Source: Hevea brasiliensis
Taxonomy: Eukaryota; Streptophyta; Magnoliopsida; Malpighiales; Euphorbiaceae
DNA: 64,000 nt
Direction of reading: 5' to 3'
Assembly: GCF_030052815.1 (NCBI RefSeq)
Contig: NC_079505.1
Coordinates: 19,570,456 to 19,634,455 of the forward strand
In this document: positions 20,897-33,707 of the stretch, piece by piece
Layout of the letters: the number at the start of each line of letters is the position of its first letter
Position numbering within the stretch: position 1 is the first letter of the stretch
Notes under the pieces: generated by a model
Database searches by the model: none
Told to the model about the DNA's origin: nothing
Seen by the model: only the letters and a program-made list of their open reading frames with translations
Made by a program: the position numbers and the translations under genes

Positions 20897-23160
20897 TCAC
20901 ATTTTAAGATTATCATGAGCAATTGGTGGAAATGATGCATAGCTTTCTCAACTGTGGGAGCATATCTACTGCTACAATATTATGGAGATTCAAGACCACT
21001 ATGAATGCCTTCACAAAGTATAATATCCTCAATCTGCAAATCATGTATGAACCCTAAAGATCTGCAACATAGCTATTAATTTTACAAGAAAGAACTGTAG
21101 TCTATCTGTACCTGTACTCTTTCACTATCTACTACTCCTTTCAATGAAAGCTTTGTCATCCTGAGGACACATATTAATATAGATATCATTAGAATGGGTT
21201 CCTGTTAATTACATTCAGTAATTAATAGCACGCATGTCAACAATTTGAGTATGTGTTATTGGTTAAAACCATGGCAACTACTCAGTTTAGCATCTATGAG
21301 ACAGAGAGAGAGAGAGGGGCAGTCACAATATTTTTAGATCTTAAATATTACATAGTGCAGAATTAGTAAACTTGAGATGGTACCTTGTGATAAGCCTCAA
21401 TAAAGTAGTCAAATATCACTTGGCATTTCTTGGCTCCGAGAAGCAGCACAAGGTTGGTGTCCATCCAAGGCCCATATCTGTAAGACCCAGAAATGGTTCA
21501 AAGTACAAAAGAATGGGAACAACAAATAAATCAGTCATTATTATTACATCTTCCACCCAATTACGCACTGTCAATCATGAAATTAGGATAAATGAAAGCA
21601 CATAAAGCTTTTGATCCAAGCCGAACAAAATCATCTTCACTTCTAGCTGAGCCACCTTCACAACTTTGGATACTGACCTTTTCGTATATCTATCTCAAAA
21701 AAAGCAGTAATTTAGGTGGAGGACAACCGCACTTACTATGAAATTTCAAAAAAAAATGATGTTTTTATATAATAAATTGGGTTAATTTCATTAAAGGACA
21801 TTTTTGTCGCACAATTTCAATTTGTATAAATAAAAAAGCTCAAAGTTTGATTTTGATTCAAGAAGATTGCTTCTACAAAATTTTTGTAGACATTTAGCCA
21901 AATTCTTTATGTGACGATAAAATATAATAGCTCTAAGCCTACAAAAATGTATTTGAAAATTTTTACTTGGTTATCATGTAAAAAAATATTATTTATATTT
22001 TATCAAAATCTAGCATTGATGATTTATCAAAATAAATTAAATTTGGGAATTTTACTGATAATTGAAATTTAGTGAAAATGCTGAAATTGGAGACCATGAG
22101 CAAAAATCATGGCAGTCTTATAGACCTATCATAATCAAGTGCTAAAATTGATAAAGCTAAAACAAAATGTTCAAGAATGACAAGGAAGCGCGAGAGGCAT
22201 ACTATGGTGGAGTAAGAATCAAGCTTCAAACCAGATGCCAAATCTTTATGTGCATATGGAACATGGTAGCCACCATCTAATTAGTTGTCGCAAAACATCT
22301 GAAAAGGAAGAAGGGGAATTAGCGGTCCATGAAATCAAGTCACACAATGCAATTAATGGATATTGGTTTCAGTGTCTTAAGTTTAGAGTAGAGTGAGCAG
22401 ACAAATTGAAGTCATATTCAAGCATTTCCCTTTCTTCTTCTAAGAACCTAATGGAGCCCAAATGATTAGCAACATTTAAATGACAGCATACTGAAAGAAA
22501 GCAAGAACAACAAAAAATAAAAAGAACCAAATTTTCTACCAATATAAATGTACCTTACTGTGAAAAAGTCACGAGGATCCTTTATCTGTTCAGTGTATCC
22601 TGAAATTCAACATACAACCCAAAATTGGTAAATAAGATTCTACTTCTACTGTGTTACGATATGTTTGATGTATGCTAATCGCTAGGAGTTGAAGCCTCCA
22701 CTTTATACATAATGAAAATACAAGGCAAACCCAATTATGCTCTGAATTCAATATTTCAATTTAGTCTTAAATTGCCGTATTTGATAAAATCATACCAAAT
22801 TATCAAATTTCTTGTGTTATTAACTATTCTAAGCAACTTAAGACTCTTTTTTTTTTTGTAAAAAAAAAAAAGAACTAACCAACAACTTGCCATCCTCCAT
22901 AGAAAACAAGATGGAGCTCATAATCGTAAAATGAAGGGTTACCAGGATCTGGGTGGAGTCAGGGCTTTCTCTATCGGAATACGAGGGTCAAATTTATCGA
23001 CGAGTTTCTGACAATGAGTATGGAGAGAGCTTGGATTGTGAAGAACGCAGCATGAGACCTTGAAGGGCCGATTTTGAGCAAGAAATGGAGTATGATTTTT
23101 AGGTTGAAGCCTGCGACTGGTGATGAGCTTCAAAGGGATCACTGCGGTGGCAATGGCCAT
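20897..23160 (-). pseudogene. CMO-like: Choline monooxygenase-like pseudogene, Rieske exons missing
   Basis: In plants, choline monooxygenase is a chloroplast Rieske [2Fe-2S] enzyme that oxidises choline to betaine aldehyde. I read seven exon remnants on the minus strand. 23160-22880: a transit-like N-terminus, then FDPRIPIEKALTPPRSW and PSFYDYELHLVFYGGWQVV. 22599-22559: YTEQIKDPRDFFT. 22298-22203: FCDN, LDGGYHVPYAHK, ASGLKLDSYST. About 21690-21568: KVSIQSCEGGSA, RLGSKALCAFIYPNFMI. 21477-21384: YGPWMDTNLVLLLGAKKCQV. 21160-21112: DDKAFIER. 21033-20897: IEDIILCEGIHSGLESP, RYAPTVEKAMHHFHQLL. Most exons keep AG and GT borders. Breaks: a frameshift after PRSW, TAA in the LDGGYH exon, a frameshift after DDKAFIERS, TAA after GLESP and a 1-base loss near the end. 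The exons with the Cys/His Rieske ligands should lie between 22559 and 22298, but that gap holds none. The gene is dead. Confidence 0.85.
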
Positions 23161-23618
23161 TGTCTTCGCTACGACGGTTGCTTCAAAGTAAACGACATCG
23201 ACATTCCAGGGTACTCTTGTGTCCTTCAGTTCTTGTTTTGGCGTTCCTCTGCCTGTCGAAGAATCTCTCAGTTTTTTCCACTCTTTTACAATTTTTTTAT
23301 TTAATTAGTTTTAATTAAAATTTAAAAATAATATTATTCAATCAAAAATTATTAAATTATCTGTAATTTTAATAGATTAAATTATTCTTATGTACAAGAG
23401 AAAGAAAAAAAAATTTTCCTTTTCATTTTTTTAAGTAAAAACAGCTGTAATTATTATAAAGTTTAAAACTAAAAAAATTATTAAAAAAATTAAAAAAAAA
23501 AAACATTTGACGCTGTGCTAGAAGATTAAGAGAAAAAATATTTATAAATATATTGTAGTAGCTATTGTTAAACTAAAAAATATTAAAAAAAGAAAAAGAA
23601 AAATGATATTTGAGAGGA

Positions 23619-23621
<3 letters not shown>

Positions 23622-23664
<43 letters not shown>
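23622..23664. repeat. (AT)n microsatellite
   Basis: About 43 bases of AT repeat immediately left of a tandem duplication. Confidence 0.95.
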
Positions 23665-23669
<5 letters not shown>

Positions 23670-23975
23670 AAGCATATAAATAAGGTCACAAAATTATGTA
23701 AGGTATTTTAAAAAATAATTTAAAATTTTATCATTTGTCATTTTTTTAGTATAGTTATCGTTAACCTATTATTTAGATCATGGTAAGTCCTAGCTTCTTA
23801 ATGTAAATATGGCTCACAATATATTAAAACCAAAGCATATAAATAAGCTCACGAAACTATGTCACATATTTTAAAAAGTAATTTAAAATTTTATCATTTG
23901 TCATTTTTTAGTACAACTGTCATTAACCATTATTTGGATCATGGTGAGTCGTCACTTCTTAATGTAAGTATGGTT
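23665..23975. repeat. Two diverged tandem copies of a ~155-bp sequence
   Basis: The block beginning AAAGCATATAAATAAGGTCAC (about 23669) recurs as AAAGCATATAAATAAGCTCAC (about 23829). It shares AATTTAAAATTTTATCATTT and the ends GATCATGGTAAGTC versus GATCATGGTGAGTC. The copies have many small differences. No coding frame spans them. Confidence 0.8.
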
Positions 23976-26600
23976 CATAGATGTGTTTGGGAATAATGAC
24001 AAGTCATGATCATAGTATTTCATGATTTTTTCATGATTTAATTACAGGTTTGCCAAATTTTTTTAAAACCACTAACTCAATGGATAAACATAGTTTTACT
24101 CATTTTTATTCCAATATTGCCCATATACAATTAATAAAAGTATCTCTTTGTCCCTTAAAACCCTATCTACCGACTATTACTCACTCATAAATTTCTATCC
24201 CAATCTCTTACCCCTCCTCTTTTTCATTGCGAACTCTCAAATTTTTATCCTAATCTCTCGCCTCTCCTCTTTTTTATTTTTGTTTCCTTTCTGTTCGCCG
24301 ACTGGATCTCCTCTTCTTCTAGTAATTTTTTTTCTTCTTTCCTTTTTAATTTTATTTTTGTATTATTTACCACAAAAAAATGCTATTTTTTTAGCCAGTC
24401 TTCTTTTGCAATTATTTTTATTTTTTTTCTTCTTTTTCTGTGATTGAGGTTTATAAAAATTTGTTGATATTTTCAAAGAATCTGCTGCCTCACTCTCCTT
24501 TCCTCTTGAAGGTAATTCTAATAGATTATGCATCTTGTGCAATGTAATGCTCACTCTCCTTTCCTCTTGAAGGTAATTCTAATAGATTATGCATCTTGTG
24601 CAATGTAATGCTGATAAAAGAAATTTCACTTTGTATATATATTATGCATTTTTGTGTTATTGTTTTGAAATTTTAATGTGGAAATTTGACTTGATACCCT
24701 TTTAACTTTGCTAACATTTTCTTCTGGAATCAAAACATTAAAGTCTATGGGTTCCATTGCACACACTAGCTAGGAGCCTAGGATAAGCTTGTCTATCTTA
24801 ATGAAGCATTTGTAGACAAAGAAATAATGAAAAGCTTTATTATAATACACGAAAGTTCCTGATTTGAGGCATCTATTTATCTATAACTACTGAAAATTAT
24901 AGCATGTGTTTTTGTGGCATTCCTAATTTGAATATTTCATTATTAGTAGATGGGGAATGATTACATGTAACATGTTCATGAGTATGTGTGTTGGTGGTGT
25001 GACTGGGGTGTCTTTGGGTTAAGGAAATTTGATTAGATGATTTAGGTCAATTTACCATTGAATTATACTCATAAGAATGTATTCTCAATTTTAAATTTGA
25101 GTATGGAAACCAATTGGAGAAGGTATGCTTTAAAAACATGCCAAACCTTTCACTTAGAAAACAAGTCACCTAGTGGTACCTACTTTCTATTAGAGTTTCA
25201 AATCAACAAATTGGTGAAGTTGAATTTGGTTTTTTCTAGTTAGTTAAGTCTGTGTCTTATGAGTTTGTAGCATTTTGAGGAATCAAATTCCGATTTTGGA
25301 CGGATAAGTTATTGACATTTTAGTTTAGTCTATCTTGCTTCACCTAAGTTTGTCACATAGTATGCATTTCCACCCATTTTATCATAGTAAATCTACTGAA
25401 TTAGGTCTAATTATCTTCATGAGAGTTGTAGAAAATTTTGTCCTCTTTCTAGATTGTTATTATAGGCTTAAATCTAATGAGCAGATTGTGAGTTATCACT
25501 TAAAAACAGAATCTAGTTCTGTTAACTCTGCTCATTCTGAGTTTTGTCTTCAGACCAAATTTTATCTAGCTTAATGAAATAATCAACCTTAGGTGTCTTC
25601 ATGAAAGTTGTAGTGCTATTGATAAGGTTTCTGGAAATGTAAAGATCATTCATTTCTGAATTTCCTAGAGAGAATAAGCTTGAAATACCTACCTATGTGC
25701 AAGAAGAAATGATTTCTACACTTTTATCTATAGTTTGGGCTAGATTTGATAGGCTTAACAAAAGAATAGAGCTGACCTTTCTTTTTATGATATGAAACCC
25801 AATGGGTGTGGAGTCCAGGAATACTATTTTGCGTTTTGTTTTTTGTTTCAACCACTTTTGGCATATTGAGTGCATGTTTTTTGTTTTTTAATTTTTAAAA
25901 ATTGAAAACTATTTATACTTTTTTGTTTTGTGTTTTCTGAAATCTATTTTTTTGAAAAATTTATTAAGTTTCTCATATGACTAGAAAATAAATAAGAATA
26001 TTTACATTTTTTAGAAATTAAAAAATAAATAAATTCTAAAATTAAAAGTAATATTAAGTATAACAATATATTGGTTTCTTTATATATTTTTAAAAATATT
26101 ATTAAAAATAAAGATTAATGAAAAAAATAATGTATAAAAAAGGTTCATTATAAACCATTACTTTAATAAATTTACATAATATTTACTATTATAATTATTA
26201 AGTAAAATGAGCAAATTTAGAAAAGTTTAACTTATTTGAAAAAATAATTGTCCTATAATAGTGGAGGAGTGAGGTCAGGGAATAAAAGAAACTGAAATAG
26301 AAAACCAAATGTGGTTGTTTCCCATTTTGATTGCCAAGTTTTAAAAACAAACAAGAAAAAAAAAAGAAAATATAAAATAAAAAGCTCAATCAAAAAAAAT
26401 TTTTATTTTTTAGGATGAAAAATCAAAAACAAAAGTGAATCTGAATACACTTTACAAAATTTGTCTGTGTTCTTATGTGGTAAGAGTGGAATTGCATTTT
26501 ATTTGACATTAATTTCTTCTGTTTTATGATGATTCAAAGTCATCTGGGAATATTGCTTTTTGTGGAAATATGTTTTTTTTTCAATTGTGGAAGTAATGGA
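23976..26600. other. Intergenic region, possible untranslated exon material, no coding gene seen
   Basis: The stretch 24170-24480 is rich in C and T, with text such as CTCGCCTCTCCTC, and could be a transcribed leader. No frame longer than 100 codons has protein-like composition. 25870-26450 is dominated by T- and A-runs (TTTTTTGTTTTTTAA, then AAAACAAACAAG) and may be a foldback or MITE relic. Confidence 0.35.
24490..24611. repeat. Perfect 61-bp tandem duplication
   Basis: The unit starting TCACTCTCCTTTCC and ending GTGCAATGTAATGC occurs at 24490-24550 and again at 24551-24611 with no difference. Such identity means a recent event (or an assembly error). Confidence 0.95.
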
Positions 26601-26639
26601 CATTGTTCAACAAACCAAATCAAATCAAAACATTTAATT

Positions 26640-27030
26640 CGATTATTTTATAAATTCAATTTGATTCAATTTTTATAATAACATTAATAATTTAAAATTT
26701 TAATTTTTTTTATTCAATTTCAATTTAAAAAACTAACCAACCCCATGCAGACCCTAATTATATATATTTGGTCTGCAAATGCAAGGAAATGAATACAAAA
26801 GTGCATTTTCAAATTCCATCAAAGAGCAACAATTCCATTCTCCGTCTCATTATCAAATAATAATAATAATAATAAATTTTAATCTAAAAATATTTAAATT
26901 ATTTTATGAAAACTCAAATTTAAATTTTAATAAATAAACCATTTAAAAGAAATCTCACCAAGTCTCCATTGACTGCGTTTTTCCTTGGCAATGGGTATCT
27001 TACACGAAATCTCCTAGAAGTTGAATTTCA
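26640..27030. repeat. Dispersed duplicate of 53370-53960
   Basis: Shared landmarks in the same order are CTTAATTATATATGTTTAAT versus CTAATTATATATATTTGGT, AAATGAATGCAAATGTGCATTTT versus its variant, and TTGACTGCGTTTTTCCT followed by ACACGAAATCTC and GAAGTTGAAT. The conservation of the last block is higher than that of the surrounding AT-rich DNA. No long frame exists. Confidence 0.65.
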
Positions 27031-27079
27031 ATCCTGATTTGTTTCCTCCAATTTTATAAGCTTCATGACCCGCACAGAT

Positions 27080-27924
27080 AATTTTTTATATTTAGATGAA
27101 CTGACGAAACATCTACAAGAGAGTATTCCTTGGTGCATGATATTTGCGAATAATATTGTTCTGATAGATGAGACACGAGAAGGAGTCAATAGAAAGCTAG
27201 AACTTTGGAGAAGTACTCTAGAGTCAAAGGGTTTTAAGTTAAGTAAAACGAAGACAGAATACATGCATTGCAAGTTCAGTGAAGGCCAAACTGGTGATAG
27301 GGAAGGAGTTAGTTTGAATGGAGTGGTACTGTCCCAAAGTAATCACTTTAAATATCTAGCTCAGTCCTTCAAGTAGATGGGGGATGTGAGGAGGATGTTA
27401 GTCATAGGATTAAAGCCAGATGGTTGAAATGGAGATGTGCCACGGGAGTTTTATGTGATCATAAGATTCCAAATAAATTGAAAGGAAAATTTTACCGTAC
27501 AGCCATACGATCGGCTATGTTATATGGTAGTGAGTGTTGGACACTGAAAGAGTCGTATGCATCTAAAATAAGAGTTGCAGAGATGAGAATGTTAAGGTGG
27601 ATGAGTGGTCATACTAGACTATATAAAGTCCGTAATGAGAGTATTAAAGAAAAGGTAGGAGTGGTGCCAATTGAAGATAAGTTGAGAGAAGGGAGATTGA
27701 GGTGGTTTGGTCATGTGAAGCGTAGACATACGGAGGCTCCAGTTAGACAAGTAGAGCACATTAGGTTAAAGGATAGAAAGAAAAAAAAGGATAGACCTAA
27801 ATTGACTTGGAGGAGAGTAGTGCAACATGACCTAGAAGCATTACACATTTCTGAGGATTTAACCCAAAATCGTTCAGAGTGGAGAAAGCGAATCCATATA
27901 ACCGACCCCAAATTTTTAGGATAA
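27080..27924 (+). pseudogene. LINE fragment (RTE-type), end of reverse transcriptase and C-terminus
   Basis: The first part (27065-27376) shows DELTKHLQESIPWCMIF, then the place where the catalytic FADD normally sits, read here as FANN, then KGFKLSKTKTEYM. After a 1-base frameshift near 27375 the frame resumes with WLKWRCATGVLCDHKIP, LKGKFYRTAIRSAMLYG and the closing part typical of plant RTE-type LINEs: LRWFGHVKRR, RPKLTWRRVVQHDLE, then DPKFLG and a stop. The 5' two-thirds (endonuclease and the start of RT) are absent, as expected from incomplete target-primed reverse transcription. Loss of both catalytic Asp residues makes it inactive. Confidence 0.85.
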
Positions 27925-27949
27925 AGACTTAGTTGAGTTGAGTATATTA

Positions 27950-29165
27950 ATATAATTAATAAATAAATAAATATTTATATTAATAATTCATCTATTATAT
28001 TTTATAAATAAAATTATTATCTATTAATAATTATTAACTTCATTTTGTTAAATTTAATTGAAATAAAATTTTAATTATTTATTATATTGCATATTATTTT
28101 TATGTATATAATTTAATTTAAGAACAATCATTATTAATAATATAGTATTTATTGTTTACGTATTATAATAATAAAATATAATTTAATAACAAAATTAAAA
28201 CTAAAAACAAAGAAAGGACAAAAGTAAGATTGACATTTTACTGTTCATAAAAAACCAAACGCGCAACTCATTTAATTATATCATTATTAAAAAAACAATT
28301 TAAAAAATTATTAAATTATTTTTTAATATTTTCTAATTAATATATTTAAAAAATTAATTTTCTCAGCAATAAATTTCAATAACAATTCAAAGACACCCTT
28401 AGATACAAGCTATATCATACTGGCACAATGCTGCTGGTGTAATTTTTTTATTAAAATTTTTATAATAATATTAATAAATAAACTTTTTATATGTATATAT
28501 TTTAAATAAAATTATAATTTATTACAAAATTTATTTAATTTTTTTTTTATTTTCTACACAAAATATATTATATACGGTTTGAATAAAAAAATTATATTAT
28601 TATAATTTCTTAAATTAATAAATTAACAATTTCATAGTCATTGTAATCATATTGTGATTATATATATTTGAAATATGAAATTAACACAAAGCTGATTCCC
28701 CTATAGAAATAAAGCCATTAATCAAACCAAGCTACTTGACACCATCTCTTTGATCTCATTGTAACTTATTCTATAGGCAAATAAAAAGATATGCAGGTAA
28801 TTAACTAAAACAAAGGCAAAAAATGACACGAAGCCCATAAAATATCAGAATGCCATTATCAAAACATTAAAAAATACTTAAGCCACTGCAAACCAGCCTC
28901 AGCAGGTGGATTAAATTAAAATAAAAAAACTGGTGCATAAATAGAAAGCCACACCATGCTCATTTCCAAAGAGTGTAGCTAAATCCTATGTTTGCTTGGA
29001 TGGAAAAAGAAAGAAAGAAAAGGGGAAAAAAAAAAAAAACATGAAGACTAAAGAGGAAAGAAGAGTGACTTCCCTTCCTTACATGTAAACCGTAAAATTC
29101 CATCCTTCACCAAATTCGAAAAAGTGTTTAAACATGTAAGTTTAAATTGTGTCTCTGTTCGTCTG
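27950..29165. other. AT-rich intergenic DNA
   Basis: No gene is seen. 27950-28690 is almost only A and T. 28700-29165 is of average composition and may include the 3' flank of the minus-strand gene candidate to the right. Confidence 0.5.
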
Positions 29166-29169
29166 AGCA

Positions 29170-31450
29170 GTTGGCTCCTTGTAGGGGTACCTGCCACAAA
29201 TTAAAGGAAAAAAATACTTTAGAAACCCCATTTCAGTTTCTTGCAAACCTTTAAGTAATAAATAAGTAAATAAATAAATAAATAAAAATGTAATGGAAGT
29301 TTTAAATTATGCAGTGATTTTGAAACGATTAACGAAAACACAGCAGAGTTTAAGCCAGACTAATCATCCTCAACTGAAATGCATGGAAACTATTGTGTTT
29401 CTTTGGATGCGATATAAGCTGTGCTGACAAGATTTCATGTGAAGACTTTGGTGATATTGAATTTATAACACATCATATGACTTACCAAAGAGGGTGGAAA
29501 AAAAAGGAAAACTTACATTAGATGAAAGTTAAACATGTAAATAACAATCTGTCTCCTATGTTTGAAACAAGACACGCATTATTAGTCTTTTGAAGTAATT
29601 TCACTGAAGGACGTCTAAAAAGCATGGGCAATTTGCAGGTTTGGATCCTATGTAATGACTGCAATGACACAACAGAAGTTTACTTCCACATAATTGGACA
29701 GAAATGCAGACACAACAAATCATGCAACACCCACACAATTGCACCTCCTGTTCTTCCTCATTGACTTGAGTTATGGTTCTTGGAAAATATCCAGCCACAT
29801 AAGAGCATTGAGAGCTTACATCCAAAGCATAATCATATGGGGTACACATAATTGCAGCTTAAGCAATTTCAATGATCATTGTTTATTAAATTGAATTATG
29901 TACCATGCTGTACGATTCAAATACAGCATTTGAATATTCTTCCTTTAATTTACAAAATTAAAACCCAGATATTTAATTCTTCGGGGTGGGTCGATGTAAA
30001 CATTACATATACAGCAATCTACAGGAATGTAGTTTGATAGCTATGAATTCTCACTGATTGTGTTTTCAATGATTGTATTAATTGGTTGGAGTGTCTTTTA
30101 TCTTCTTCCTAATCTTGATGCTATATCTAAACAAATTGTCATTTACATATTTAGGAAGAAACAAATCAAAGAAACCTTCTAAGAAAATGCAACATATGTT
30201 TTAGTAGGTTTTTTTTTTTTTTCTTTTAAAAAAAAATAAGCCAACTAAGGCATACTAAGTAGATCAGAGCCTAACTACTTAGGAAAATAGAAAATTGCCA
30301 CTATATCAAACATCAGAAGAAACCAACATCCATTAAAGCCCGATAAAATCTATAAAATTAAAGAAACACACATGATTTTGATATTATAGAATAAAGGGTA
30401 TGAACCACATATAGATGTTATGTTTGGCAAAAAAACACCAAAGCAATCAGACTTGTCCTCGGGCTTGAGCGTCTGGACTGAAACAGAGGCGTGAACTTTA
30501 CTGCAAAACAAAAAATAATAATTATAAAAGTTAATTTGCTGATTTATTGGCCAAGAATAGAATTCAATTAATAAAAGAGCTAAGTGTCTACAACTTTAGA
30601 AAGCAAGCAAAAGAACTCGGAAATAGAGATATCGATATAGAAATACCACAGAGAACAAATTCACAGAGCGGTAGAGGGAGAAACTCAGAACATTCTTTAC
30701 GGACTTAAAAATGCTGAAGGAGGTGGATGACTCGTAGCTTTCTCCAACAGCCTTCACAACAACAGCCTCAATATTCTGTCTCTTTGCAATGCAAGATCAT
30801 CAAGGGTATAGAAAAAAAGAATAACAATAAATCAGGGAAATCAAGCATGGATGAAAACGGAATTTAATCTAGGCGCCTATCTACCCTATTTCACTTGCAT
30901 ATTCAAAGATACACAATTCTTAAAGCATGAATACACTCCTGAAAAATTATTCCATTGCTACAATTATCAATCACAATCGCGAAACTTCGACACCAACACC
31001 AATCAATTTCTGCTTTCCAAATTTATAGAAAGTTCCTTAAATTGAACATGAAGTTGAAAAATATAACTCATACTGGAAATAAGAAGTTACCCATCATTTT
31101 TACTTCAAAAAGTCATAGATGGTCTTCATAGCTCTTGTAGGCTGCCTTTTCAATTTCGAATCATCACAGTCCATGTGCTCAATCCCTATTTTGTTCATCA
31201 CCAAAAATGGAATCCTTCTCAGATTAAACCCAGCTGTTGAATCACCACTAATGCCGTTCTTAATCTCCGCATGAACCCTAACTCCTCACCGAAATTTAGC
31301 GCCGCTTGACTCCACACAGCCACAGGTAGCTTCCTACTTTCCGTCACTTCCACGGCAGAGAAAGCCCTAGCAATCGCTCTCGCAGTAGGTGGCGGCATTC
31401 TCCTCCCCGAAATTCCGTTCATCAGCCCTACTCTGCCTCTGTTTATCACC
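29170..31450 (-). other. Possible multi-exon gene on the minus strand, unrecognised
   Basis: Several minus-strand pieces look like exons with AG and GT borders. 31417-31219 has an ATG and the frame MNGISGRRMPPPTARAIARA, FSAVEVTESRKLPVAVW, ending LGLI; its Arg/Ala-rich start resembles a mitochondrial presequence. A second frame over 31270-31110 reads FNLRRIPFLVMNKIGIEHMD and ends RAMKTIYDFLK-stop, so a frameshift or alternative exon is needed to join them. Around 30765-30690: NIEAVVVKAVGESYESS. Around 30500-30410: KVHASVSVQTLKPEDKSDCF. Around 29195-29145: RYPYKEPTAQTNRDTI-stop. The GC content exceeds that of the surroundings. I do not recognise the product; the pieces could belong to one gene, two genes or a pseudogene. 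Confidence 0.35.
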
Positions 31451-31559
31451 GCATCACTCTACTCACCCTCTCACCTGTCCTCACTCCCCCCACTCATGAT
31501 AACGCGCAGACCTTACATCTCAAGCAAATAATTAACCGGATTTCATCTTATCTCTGAAT

Positions 31560-32624
31560 CTCTCAGAGATAAGAAGGAAATTAAAAAAAAAAAAAAAAAA
31601 TACAGAAGGAAAGATGCTGTGAAGGGGAAGAAAACAAAGGCTAAACAGCGTCGTTTTGAGCAAGCACTGGTTAAATGCACGAAGCAAAATCTCAAAAAGA
31701 CAAAAGGAAATCCGAGGCGTAAAAAGATAGAAAACCCAAAAAATGCAAAAGTTTATAGGGTTTTTTTTTAATATAATAATGTGCAGAAAAATTTGAAAAA
31801 TGAGATAGAAAAATATATTAATATTAATAAATTATTTATAAATAATAAATTAATAATTAAAATATATATTTTTTAAAATATAAATATTAATAAAATAAAA
31901 AATACTAACGTTAATATATTATTAATTTTAATTGAAATGATTATAGTAAAAAATATGTAGATAATTATTAAATTTATAGTAAAATATTTTATTAAATTAA
32001 TTTATAATATATTTTTAAATTTAATTTTTTATAACTTTTTTTAAAAGTAATCGTTAAATTTCAATAAAAAAAATTATTAAATTCTTGTAAATAAAATTCT
32101 ATTAAATGATGTAATACTTATATTTATATGAAAATTATAATTTTTTTAATTAAATTATCAATTTATGTTTATACTTAAATATAAATTTATTAAATTAAAA
32201 TAATAATTATATATTATATATATTATTTATAATTCTTTTTATATGTATTTACTATTTACCAAGTTAAGATAACATTATAGTATTAAAAAAATTTAAAAAT
32301 ATTATTTTTTTTATATATATAGACATTAACATTTTTAAATTTTTAATAATACATCATTTTATTAATCATATTAATTTTATAATTATATTCAAACTTAATA
32401 TATTCTGTTAATTATTAATTTTTTAAATAAGATATATTTATCTATTTAAATGTTTTTTCTCATATATAATTTGTTTTTTATGCTTTGTACATAATTATAT
32501 ATTATTTAAAACTTTTAGATTCATATAATTTTAATATATATTTTTTATATACTAATTAAATATTTTTTATAAATCAATGAATATGAATTTTTTTTATCCG
32601 TTGTTGAATATATATATATATATA
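31560..32624. other. AT-rich intergenic DNA
   Basis: From 31790 the sequence is nearly pure A and T with no frame. A poly-A run lies at 31582-31600 and (AT)n at 32609-32624 abuts the next element. Confidence 0.6.
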
Positions 32625-33655
32625 TGTCACTACCAGAATTTTGGGCTATATCGGTATTAGGGCTTGGGTCAGCATAAAGTCTTCAAAATCCGTAGTAAGC
32701 CTAACTATTTTTAGCTCAAACTTAAAGCCCATAAATGTAGTTTAAATTCAAGAAAATAAACGAACAAAGTCCAGCCATAAATTGGACTGTCCAACGGGTA
32801 GCCTTAACTCACTTGACTTATAAATCGATAAATCAACAATATGGGGAGCTCAGCTCACTCTCATAATCCTTAAAGCAAATAAATAACCAAATGAGAGCTT
32901 AGCTCCCTCATATAGAGAAATGATCATCTCATGCATCCAAGCATATCCACATAAATATGTTTACAACTCCAATAAATTTAGTTATTACAATCCCAGATAA
33001 GATTAATACATCACTAATACATGCGGATTTCTAGAATTTGAAACAAAGAAAATAAAACACAAGTAAGCTTTTTCTGGTAAACCTGCAAGAAATAAAACAG
33101 GTTATTCTCAAAAAGTCCACCTGTTACCTAAGAAAAAATAGTTGAATAGGGGTGAGCGTTCGACTCATAGATTAAGATATTGATTTTAAATACAATTTCT
33201 ATAACTATCTACAACTAATGCATTGCCTAGATATGAAATACAGCATAGTCATATAGTATTAAACAATTCAAGCAATATTCGCACAAAAGATAATTGAGAG
33301 CATACATACACCCGTGTGTCACATTAATATATATACATATGGGAGCTGATCCCATATACAGCTCTCTTAATTCCAATACCTCCCAGAGAGGTCAATTCAA
33401 GCAGGACTTTCTCTTAATAATTTAAGTGCAGGGGTCAGCGAGATTAACTCAAAGCCGTACTCATCCCGACTTATCCACATACAAGGATCGAGTTCCAGTG
33501 AGTTAAGCTTCAGCTGCGACTACCTGTCTTATCCATATCTACATTCACACCACGTGCACTCCAACACACACACACTCAGCTCCAAATTACTTTAAGATGA
33601 CATCCACAACAATTTCATTAATAAAATATGCAACACAAGAGCATGCCTAGCATTT

Positions 33656-33707
<52 letters not shown>

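Noticed and set aside
23074..23304. 76-codon plus-strand frame
   Set aside because: It is the antisense shadow of exon 1 of the choline monooxygenase-like pseudogene.
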